The notes beneath the pieces are model-generated. The model was not told the DNA's origin, ran no database searches, and was given only the letters and a program-made list of their open reading frames with translations. Below, piece by piece: positions 1-9,400 of a stretch of 64,000 nucleotides of DNA. The stretch is from Tribonema minus (Eukaryota > Sar > Xanthophyceae > Tribonematales > Tribonemataceae), in NCBI GenBank assembly GCA_017506865.1, contig JAFCMP010000176.1:1-64000 (forward strand). Direction: 5' to 3'. The position numbers were made by a program, and so were the translations under genes. Each line of letters begins with the position of its first letter. The first letter of the stretch is position 1.

Positions 1-355
1 TGAAACAAAGTTGGGGTTATATTTGTTATGTTAAGCCTGTCTTACTTGTAGATGGGGCAGCGTTGGCTTGGGCTGATTTAGACGGGTCCATGATGGTTGA
101 TGGTTGTTGGCTTCAGTTGTCTCTATCCTGGAGCCGTGGTATCCTAGCTGAGTGACAAGAACCGAGGCCTTGCAAGCACAACCCTTCATCTGGGGAGACT
201 CAAGGGTCTCACCGGTTAAGGGGTTTTCCTGCAATGTTCCCCTAGTTCGAACCAATTGCCCTGGGCCCTAATAACGGCCGAATATAATAGAGTTGAAACA
301 TCATAAGCCAGAAGGCTACATAAATAGTTTACTTTACATACAGCTGCCCGTGTCA
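1..355 (-). repeat. 3' LTR of the methyltransferase retrotransposon
   Basis: Begins TGAAACAAAG and ends CCCGTGTCA. It matches 11029-11383 with a constant offset of 11028 bases and I saw no mismatch. On the coding strand this is the downstream LTR. The 74-codon ORF inside it is present in both copies only because the LTRs are duplicated; nothing suggests it is a gene. Confidence 0.95.
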
Positions 356-368
356 ACTCCCCCTTCTC
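356..368 (-). other. Polypurine tract
   Basis: On the minus strand this reads GAGAAGGGGGAGT, directly abutting the start of the 3' LTR (TGACACGG). A purine run in this place is the usual primer for plus-strand DNA synthesis in LTR retroelements. The function is inferred from position and composition. Confidence 0.8.
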
Positions 369-608
369 ATGATTTCTCTGTCCCCAGAGAAACGCATAGC
401 ACCACAGGGATCAACGTTGCTACAGTTCTACGTTAGCGTATGTGTAATTCAATTTGCTTCACCTCCACACCCAACCTTTACAGACCCTCGTATAGAGTAT
501 CCACATAGGTACTGTGCAGCGCAATATTCGTTTAAGGCGCCGCTGCACAGCTCGAGGATAGCTTCATGTCACAGCGCCGGCCAGCCACTGAGCACATGCG
601 TGGTGTAG
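369..608. other. 3' untranslated part of the retrotransposon
   Basis: About 240 bases between the ORF2 stop and the polypurine tract. I see no domain. A plus-strand ORF of 79 codons here has no recognisable content. Confidence 0.6.
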
Positions 609-3440
609 CTACCTCACATCACCATCGCTCAAATCCATGTCATCGCCACTGTATGAATCTGAACCTCCCTGACCAGACTCCTGGCCCAAGGGGACCTCTT
701 CTGCGACCGTGGTCAGCAGTAGGTTCCAACTGGACATAGGGTCTGCCTCAGCCTGCTCGCTTGTAACTGCGGTGCTGTAGTAGTCAGGCCTCAGCCGCAC
801 GGTGATTAAACGCGTGACTGGGTGCCCGTTGTAATGCACGCGAAATGTGTACTTGCCGGCCCGGGGCAAGTATTCCTTGAGCACTGCACGGCTCCAACCA
901 GTTGCACTTTTGACTCTCACGGTCTGACCATGGTAAGTCGCACCAAAGTCTGGTGGGATCCCAGGGCACATTTCCTGCACCACCTTGGGGCTAGAAACCG
1001 TGACGCCCAGATCCTTTGCGCGCTGCTGAGTGGCTTCAGCCAACGCAATTGCGCATTGCAACTGCCGCTTTGTGAAGTCCTCCCAGTCACCATCTTCATA
1101 GCGCACGCGCCAGTACGGGGCGAGGTAACCAGTGATGGTTCCCCATAGGTACTTGACTTGTTGCTTAAGCGCGCCGCGCTCCTCACGCACCACCTTAGTA
1201 CCTCTCGGGAATAGGGCCAGCGCAGCCTCTTTCGTGGATACGCGCCGGTCCTCCCGTGGTATCCTCGTGGCGTAGTCAGGCATGTCATTCACATGCTTCA
1301 ACTCGTAGAGCGCGTGAAAAGTATCGAGCGTCCAAGGCATGGCAACCTCGAGTGCATCGTCCTCTGTCTTCCATGTGCTCAACGTACCATCTCTGAGCAG
1401 CCAACGGTAGTCCCACGAACCATTGGGGTTGTACCGGCGGTCTACCAGCCTCTCTAGCCAGCCATCCTTGGGCAGTTGCTTAATGTCTTCCTCATTAAGC
1501 ACCGCGTAGGGGTTGTCAAGTTCCATGACACTTGGCCTTAAATGAAAAGGCTTCATGTTGGTCACATGTGCCCGCGTGCGACGCACCCGGCGCCCCATCA
1601 TGCGGCATGAAAATGACAGCCCAGATCCGCCAGTTTCCTCTGCTACCACCCATGGTCCAATGAATTTAGGGTCCAGCTTCCTGGAGCGTCCCTTAGCAGG
1701 CTTCTGCTTGATCATGACCAGGTCCCCAACTTTAACCTTCATTGCGCGCTTGACCGCTTCATTAGCCTTGTCAACTCTGCGCGCCTTGATGCCATATGCC
1801 TCATCAATAACCTTCTGTGCCATTTTGAGGTTGACGCGCTTGCGTTCAATCTCAGAATGTAAGTCGCCACCATGCACTTCATCAGGGAAGGTTTCGAACG
1901 GCAGGGACGGCTCGCGGCCATACACACAGTAGAAAGGGCTCAGGCCTGTTTCTTCTCTGGGGGTGGACCGGAGAGCGAACTGCACAGCCTCAACGCCCTC
2001 ATGCCAATTCTGTTGGGTCTTGTCAACCCAGGCAGTCAGAATGGCCATGATGCGTTCATTTTGCCGTTCAGCGACCCCATTTGCCTGTGGGTGGTATGCA
2101 CTTGTGTCAATTTTCATGATCCTGAAAATTGAGCACAAATCGCGCACCACAATGTTCAGAAACTCCTTGCCTTGGTCCGACACCAGCTCCTCTAACATGG
2201 ATCCCATTTCTAGGATTACCTTGTACAAGAGCCTTGCAACCGTATGCATGTCCTTGTTTTTAATTGGCATGAGCCAGCAAAATCCAGAGCGTGCCTCAAT
2301 TACTGTCAGCAGCCCTATGTGCCCCTCTGAAGACACCACCGAGGTCATGGTGATGTCAGTGTGCGCTCGCTGAAACATGCGAGTTGGCAGTGTTAACATC
2401 ATCTTGGCCTTGCCAGTCGTAGCCTTCTTGCGCTGTAGGCAAGACATGCAACTAGTGACATACGTGTGTACATCACTGCTGATGCGAGGCCAGTAGAAGC
2501 GCTCAAACAGGCGGACATACGTGGCGCTTGCGCCGGCGTGACCGGCCGTGGCGTCGTCATGCCCCAGCCTCAAAACCAGAGGGCGCAGCGCGGCGGGTAC
2601 AAACCATTGGCGCAGCACCATCCCGCGTTTGGGGTGGCTGGTGGCCAGATGTACCAGCAGGCCGTCCTCCTCGTGACAGTACCAGTCACGGTTCACCATT
2701 AAGTGTGCAGCCAGCTCACTATCCTGCGGGTATATATTGTCCCTCAGAGTGCGTGACACTGCCTGACACAAGGGGTCCCGCTGCTGGAGCTCAATAAACG
2801 CTTCCCGGCTTAGCATTGCCGGCACAGGCGTGGTCCCGTCAACTGGTTCAGGGACCAGTTCATGGCTGGGCCTGCTGAGTGTGCGCTTACGGCGTGGCTC
2901 CGACACCCCCTCTGTTCGCTGCGGGGGGATGGCGCCCCCTGGTAGCGGTACAGCGGTGTTGGCAGCGACCCGGCGGCGCTTGGCAGATATGCTCGCAGTC
3001 TTGCTAGATGCCGGGGAGTCCCAGTCAGACTCTGCCGCCTCATCCATGCATGCATTAGCATACATATGCAAAGTAGCTGGACTGAAAGACATCGACGCAG
3101 TCTCTCCATCCGTCCACGAAGAGTCTTCCTCGTCCAGCTCACATAGCAAAACATTGACCTGTTGGACCGTAAGCGTAGCCAGCCTGGCTGCTATGCTTGA
3201 GTCCTCACTTGCATTCTTCATGGCTAGCTCATTGAGCGAGAAGGGAGTGCCCCACTCGTTGCTCACCAGTTTACCCCTGAAGTTGGCAATTTTAATTGCC
3301 GCTGCAGAAACATGTGACCCATGGTTGGTCGCCTTTGCTTGGTCAGCAAACTCCCCTAAGGGCGCCGCAAACTCTCCACAAAATGTGCAAACTTCACCCC
3401 TGAAGGTGGTGCTGCAAAGCATGGAATTGAGTCTGACCAT
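609..3440 (-). CDS. Retrotransposon ORF2: integrase with chromodomain-like and Tudor-like C-terminus
   Basis: 943 aa, the second half of the polyprotein. After a variable, partly charged N-terminal 200 residues come the integrase zinc module (H294, H301, C331, C334) and a complete DDE core: D362 in HTDIT, D422 in SDQGKEF and E458 in NGVAERQ, giving D-59-D-35-E spacing. A GPW motif lies near 595. Residues 655-700 (LERLVDRRYNP, YRWLLRDGTLSTWK) resemble a divergent chromodomain. Residues 747-795 (GTITGY, RVRYEDGDWEDF) resemble a Tudor-type fold, and 838-888 may be a second copy. The frame overlaps ORF1 by 85 bases and sits at -1 to it. It is open only from a TGA six codons before the Met at 3440, so it needs frameshifting, reinitiation or another mRNA. 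The final stop is TAG. Confidence 0.92.
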   Translation of the reverse strand: MVRLNSMLCSTTFRGEVCTFCGEFAAPLGEFADQAKATNHGSHVSAAAIKIANFRGKLVSNEWGTPFSLNELAMKNASEDSSIAARLATLTVQQVNVLLCELDEEDSSWTDGETASMSFSPATLHMYANACMDEAAESDWDSPASSKTASISAKRRRVAANTAVPLPGGAIPPQRTEGVSEPRRKRTLSRPSHELVPEPVDGTTPVPAMLSREAFIELQQRDPLCQAVSRTLRDNIYPQDSELAAHLMVNRDWYCHEEDGLLVHLATSHPKRGMVLRQWFVPAALRPLVLRLGHDDATAGHAGASATYVRLFERFYWPRISSDVHTYVTSCMSCLQRKKATTGKAKMMLTLPTRMFQRAHTDITMTSVVSSEGHIGLLTVIEARSGFCWLMPIKNKDMHTVARLLYKVILEMGSMLEELVSDQGKEFLNIVVRDLCSIFRIMKIDTSAYHPQANGVAERQNERIMAILTAWVDKTQQNWHEGVEAVQFALRSTPREETGLSPFYCVYGREPSLPFETFPDEVHGGDLHSEIERKRVNLKMAQKVIDEAYGIKARRVDKANEAVKRAMKVKVGDLVMIKQKPAKGRSRKLDPKFIGPWVVAEETGGSGLSFSCRMMGRRVRRTRAHVTNMKPFHLRPSVMELDNPYAVLNEEDIKQLPKDGWLERLVDRRYNPNGSWDYRWLLRDGTLSTWKTEDDALEVAMPWTLDTFHALYELKHVNDMPDYATRIPREDRRVSTKEAALALFPRGTKVVREERGALKQQVKYLWGTITGYLAPYWRVRYEDGDWEDFTKRQLQCAIALAEATQQRAKDLGVTVSSPKVVQEMCPGIPPDFGATYHGQTVRVKSATGWSRAVLKEYLPRAGKYTFRVHYNGHPVTRLITVRLRPDYYSTAVTSEQAEADPMSSWNLLLTTVAEEVPLGQESGQGGSDSYSGDDMDLSDGDVR

Positions 3441-6400
3441 TGCTCGTCTGCTTGCTCATACTCTCTAGGAGCGTCCAACTCTTTTTGCATAGGGAGCCTG
3501 GACAGGCCGTCTGCATTTGAGTTCACCAGGCCTGGTCGGTGTTGTACGGTAATGTCGTACTCCAGCAACCTCATAGCCCACCGCATAAGCTTGCCATTGT
3601 GGTCCTGCAAAGTCAGCAGCCATCGTAGGGCCGCCGCATCTGTAACCACTGTGACTGGGTTGCCCCACACGTAAGGTCGGTAATGGTTGAGTGACAGCAC
3701 GACGGCCAGGCACTCTAGCGCGGTAGCGCCAAGTTTGGCGTCTTGTGTGGAATTAATTTTTGAGAAGTAACCCACTACTACTTCCATTTCCTCCTTCCCA
3801 TTTACTGTGCGCCTGCGGCCTGCCGCGGGGGCAGCTTCTTTGCCACTAAGTGCCTGCACTGGTTTAAATTGCGTCAAAATGCCACTAGTGGCAGTTTGAG
3901 ATGCATCAGTGTACAGCACAAATGGTAGTGAGAAGTCTGGGTGTGACACCAGTTTTGCCTCGCACATTGCCTTTTTTAATGCCTCAAAGGCATCGCGCCT
4001 GCGCCTATCCCATACCATTTCTGCATCACTTTTGGTCAGCTCCACAAGTGGGGCTGCCAATGTCGCAAAATCTTGAACATACCGCCGGTAATAGTTGAAG
4101 CAGCCCAGTACTGTACGTACTAGCCCCTTGTCAGCTCTCCCTTTGGCATTCAATGGCGCGCTCATGTCAGACATTGCCTGAACCTTTTCTGGGTCCGGAC
4201 GAATGCCCCCTGATCCCACAATGTGACCAAGGAACTTGATCTCAGTTTGGAACCATTGGCATTTGTGCCGCGCCACACTTAGACCAGCGTCTTTGATGCG
4301 TGATAGGACGTCACGGATATGCGCAAGGTGCGTTTCCATGGAGTCATCATATATCAAGACGTCGTCGACGTAAACCATGGCATATGCACCTAGGGCAGCG
4401 CCCAAAGTGTTGTGCATCAAGCGTGTGAATTGCGCAGGCAAATTCACAAGCCCAAAAGGTGCCACTGTGTACTGCCATAGCCCTCCATCAGGTGTGCGGA
4501 ATGCCGTTTTAGGCTTGTCACTTTCGCGCAATGGTATCTGATGGTAGCCCGCGGCCATGTCGACTGAGGACACGTACCGGGCGCCCTTCATTTGATGCAC
4601 CATATCATCGATGTTGCCTAGACCTCTGCTGTCGCGCTTCGTGACAGCGTTGAGACGGCGGAAGTCCACGCAAAATCGTATCTTATCACCTTGCCTTGCT
4701 AGTACTGGGTTGCATGCCCATGGACCATTGCTAGGCTCCACTTGCTTGCGCACATGCATGGCCTTGACATGTTCCATGATGTACTCTGCCTCCTTTTGCG
4801 CCCACCTCCTAGCCTTTTCAGCGATAGGCATTGCATCACCAGTGTCAATCTCAAACTCCATGAGGTTTGTCACTGTCGGATTTTTGGGGTCCTTTGCAAA
4901 CACGCTCGCGAATTCGTTGAACACATCCATCAGATGCTCAGCATATGGCCTACCATCGGGGGCTTTCATATCATGAAGGTCACCTTTGGTGGGTAGCATC
5001 TCGCGTAGCTCTGCTTCAGTGCAGGGTTCCTGTGTGGTACGAGTGCGTTCTGTGCCTGGTGTAGCAGCAGACACATTAGCAGCACCATAGGTACCAGCAG
5101 CCTTCCCCAATGCAATTGCTCGCAGCGCCGCGGTTGCAGCGTAGCTGAACTCGCTGTTCGGGTGGTGAGCTGCAGCCACCTGCAAGAGCTGTTGCTCAAG
5201 CTTGGTCGCAGATGCGTCCTCCAACTCAATGATATCCTCAGGCGAAGCCGGCCGTGCCTCACCAATGAAGGTGTTTCTGGCCATAAGCACCGGCTGGTCT
5301 GAGAAGTTTACCATGCGTGCGCGCACAGGGTTGTGCGCGCCAACAATATCCACCGACATGGCGGCCTTTACGCCCCTTTCTTGCAACTTCAACATCGTCT
5401 GAGACATTGCGGGTTGTATTACTGCCGAGTAGGGGCTCAGCCCTTTCACTGGTGGGTGTAATGCAACTTCAACGTTCACCTCGGTGTGCGCTGGAATGAG
5501 TATGTCATTCACCAGGCACACGGCACGATGCGCAGGGGGGGCTGGTACTTTGGGGCTAATTTTCACAGCCCCTGCGGTCTTAGCGCCTTGCCACACCGTC
5601 CCATGCGCTGCCTCGCTGCCTAGCATCTTCAACTTTGGGCCGTCCGAACCTAACGGCTGGTATGTCAAATCCTCATAGTCAAAGAGGGTTTTGTACATGC
5701 CAAAGAAGTCGCTGCCTAGAATGGTGGTGATGGCCAAGTCCACAATGTAGAACTTGTGCCGCACCAGCTTGTTACCAAACCGTAAGGTGAGGTGCAAAGC
5801 GCCTACGATCTTGACCTGTGTGCGACTGTCTGCCAGTTCTATGACTGAATGGTCCCCCTTCTCAAGAGGGCATGTCGTCCCTGGAGATAGCTCATCCGCC
5901 GTTGCTTTTGCCATGATGCCTGCCTCAGCGCCGGGGTCCAGCAATGAGACAAAGTCTCGTTCTTTGAACCCACGTTGGTGCTGCACGCGTGCCTTCAGCC
6001 TGGCAAACCGCTGCTTGCTGGGCTGGCCACTTGGCAACACAACTGTCTCTCCCGGCCTCACCGAGGCGGGATCCACTTCAGCGGCTTGTGAGCGGCTCGC
6101 TTCATCGTGTAGCTTGGCAGCCACAGCGCTCACGCGAGGGTTGCCTAGCCCACGCCTGCGAGTTGCCTCATGCACCGTGTCGTCAAAGTGATGCTCGTCT
6201 TCACTGGCGTATGCACCTTGTGAGGAGCCGCTAGGGTGTGACTGCACAAGTTCCTCTTCCTCAACTTCATCAACATCAGAGTCTGAGTCATTGCACGAGT
6301 CATTGAGCGCTGTGCAAGACCAAGGACCTGTATTCAAACCTTCTGCACATATCATATCAGGGGTGACTGCATACTGCCAAGCACTGTATCGTGCGGTGAT

Positions 6401-9400
6401 GGCCGCAACCCTAGCCTGCACCTTGCCTTGCTCAGTAGGAGTCTCTGCCACATGCATGTAATCTTCAGACCCTGGCAGCATCCATTCAGGGGGGGGTGCA
6501 CTAGGGTCATGGTCCAGGCGGACACCCCGGGGACAAGGGGCGCCTACTTGAAGATCAAGCATGCCAGATCCCACAAGCCCAACGGCAATGTGAAAAGCCA
6601 TGCGTGGCATGACTAAGTTTACAAGCCATAACTTCATGTCCTCAATGGTGGCCTTGCATGGCAAGTCACGTGTAAAGGTGAGCAGGACAGCCATTTCACG
6701 CAATGACAGTACTCTTGCATTTTGCACAGGGCCAGCATCATGTTCATCATCAGCCACATAGTCAGCCAGATCCACTGGTGGTTTTCCAGGGTTCCGCCTG
6801 ACCGGGCTGGGCATGCAGTCATCGGCATCATACACACTCTTGGTACCCTTCACGCGAGATTTCCAAAAGAAACAGCGCTCAGGGCAGCGAAGAACGCGCC
6901 GTACGGACATGGGTAATGATGAACGCTGAATTGCATTAATTAACGCCCCGAACCGTGCCATAGCGGTCGTGACACCAACCCCTGCCCGCGCAATCACCAC
7001 ATACAGCCGCCGCCGGTGGCACGCTATGCTAAAATCCGACCCCTTCAGCTTGCTGACATAGAGACAGTAGCCGTGGGCCAGCAGCAAAGCCTGCGCGCGC
7101 GCCCACGCCTTGGAGCTGAGCATGGATACCACATTCTCGATGACACAGCAGCGCAGCTTCGCCCTCACAATCAGCCGCGCCGCCATGATCGTCACCTCCG
7201 CCGCTGCCCCCTCAACGCCACTCCCGTTTGCATAATCTGTGCACGGGGGGGACATTGTGGTGAGGTCAGGATCCAGTTCAGCCAGTGCTATGGCTACTGC
7301 ATCATCGCTCAGGCACGCGTTTAAAACCTTGTGGGTGCCAGGGTGCAGTTCGTGGTACGCCTCACACACGCGGGGGCACTTGTCAACAGCAAGTTGAGTG
7401 TCCACCACAAGGCCTGCCACACTTGCCTGCTTTAAACCCTCGTCCCAGCCACCAATGCCGCAGCATATGGAGGCGTGTGTCACATGCCGCGCTGCACCCG
7501 CCACTGGCATGCCAGCATCAGGGTCCTGTGTCACAGCGGTAGCACAGACAGGCGATTCGCTTGCATTAGGTATGGTAACCGTATGCGGCGAACCAGTGTT
7601 TGATGGGGGAGTATCGTTTGCACTATCACCTTCAAGTTGCATGTTAGCATCAGCCGTAGACTGCGACACTTCCGCGAGGGAAGGTACGCTGGGTAACGAA
7701 GGATGCAACATAGCCAGCAATACGGCGTCATTGTGCCCAGGCGCGCGCTCACGTGGTGAGGTTGCGATGGACGCGGAGACGCACATATCACGTTGACCAA
7801 AAGCATGTTCAAGTTCAACTGCGGCGCGCGCACCGCTGGTGCCACCCCCTGAGAGGGCCGCACGCGCGCGCGCGAGCGAAGTAGACTCACCCTGAGCCCT
7901 CTGCCAGGCCACAAAGGCCATCATCTTGTGATACTCGTCCGCCTCCGCTGGCGTTGGCGCAGCGGCAGCAGCCGCCGCTGCCACGACCGGCGCCTGCGGC
8001 ATAGCAGCCGGGGGCGGAAAAGGGGGGCGGGGACCGTACCGCGTGTACTGATTCGCCTGATGCGCCGGTGGCGCGCCGCGCGGCTCACCGCGCGGCCCGC
8101 CGTACGGTGCGGCGCGGGGGCGGCGGGAAGGATCAAACGCCGGGCAGTTGGGCGTGTTGCGATGCATGTCAACGGCGATACCGCGCGGCAGCGTTGTCTG
8201 GCAGTCAAAGCATACCCAGTGAGAACGCGGGTTGAACTGCACCATGCCTGAATTGTCATGCTCAGGCGCGGTGGGCCCACGCCTGGCGGGCGCGGCTGCC
8301 GGAGCCGACTTGGCGGCTACAGCAGCAGCTCGCACCTCCAAGGCTTTCTCCTTTTTGGCGAGGCGCCTCTCCTTGTCCGCCAGCGCCCTCTCCTTGCGCG
8401 CAATCTGCGAGGCAGAGGGCGTCTGGCGCGGCGCGTCACTTGCTTGCGACGCGTCGTCGCGCAAACTCTCGCGGTCAGAACCATCCTGCGACGTGGGTCC
8501 GCCCTTGCTCGCGGCATGGGCTTTCCCGTTCCAGGTGCGCTCAATGTGCTCCTGAATGCTCGCAAGACCAGCGTCCTGCCAGCCCCTCCCCAGTGCAACC
8601 CTAGCGGCCGTCCGCTCCTTGGATGAGATGAGGCGTAAGTAGTGAAGCTTTTCAGAAAACTCACGAGAACTTTCGCTACCACCTGCCTGTACAACCATGT
8701 TCCGCACGCGGAGAGCCAACTCCCCAGGGCTCTCGCTCGGGAGACGCCTGGCTTGAAGTAGAGAATTGTACACCTTCTCTTGGGCAGCTTCAGAGTTGAA
8801 GTGCTCAATTATGGCTGCACAACGTTCTGCGTACGTTAGCTGCTCCCACCCCTTCCGCTTGCCGCCGACCTCTAGGGACAGTAGGCGCACAGTTGAAAGT
8901 AAGGGTTTGTCCTTCGACGCCTTTATGGCCACACTTAGAGCGTGGACCTTGACGTCCTCTGCCATGGAGCGCAGCGCAGCGGTGAGTGAGTCAAGCCTGG
9001 TGACACATACACCTACGCGAGAAGAGAGGTCGGCTACGCCGGCAATCCTACCAGCCTTCGCATAGACGTCTCCCTTGCCCCTGTTAGCAGCGTCAGCGCC
9101 GTCCGCTCGGGACGGTTCACTGCCATCGTCGCTGGGGGTCGTGGTGACCCCAGTGCTCGACGGCGCAGTATGAGACATCTGAATCGAGGCCGCCACGCCA
9201 ACGCGGGGCGGGGCAACCTGGACCAAACGCCCTGCCTGCAAGTGCTGCACCAGCTGCACCTTCTCGAACGCCTTGAGACGGCGCAGTGTATCTGCATCGC
9301 CAAGATCGCGATCCATGATTGCGTCGAGTTCTATGCGAGCAGTCTCCAAAGCGCTGAATCTCTGTGAGTACGCGCAGCGGTCAACTTCTACCTGCTCCAT

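Noticed and set aside
31..255. 74-codon ORF as a gene (also at 11059-11283)
   Set aside because: It lies wholly within the LTR and is duplicated only because the LTR is. No coding features.
6554..7483. Bacterial restriction-modification system or contamination
   Set aside because: The methyltransferase is in frame with Gag, protease and RT inside an LTR element. There is no restriction enzyme partner.
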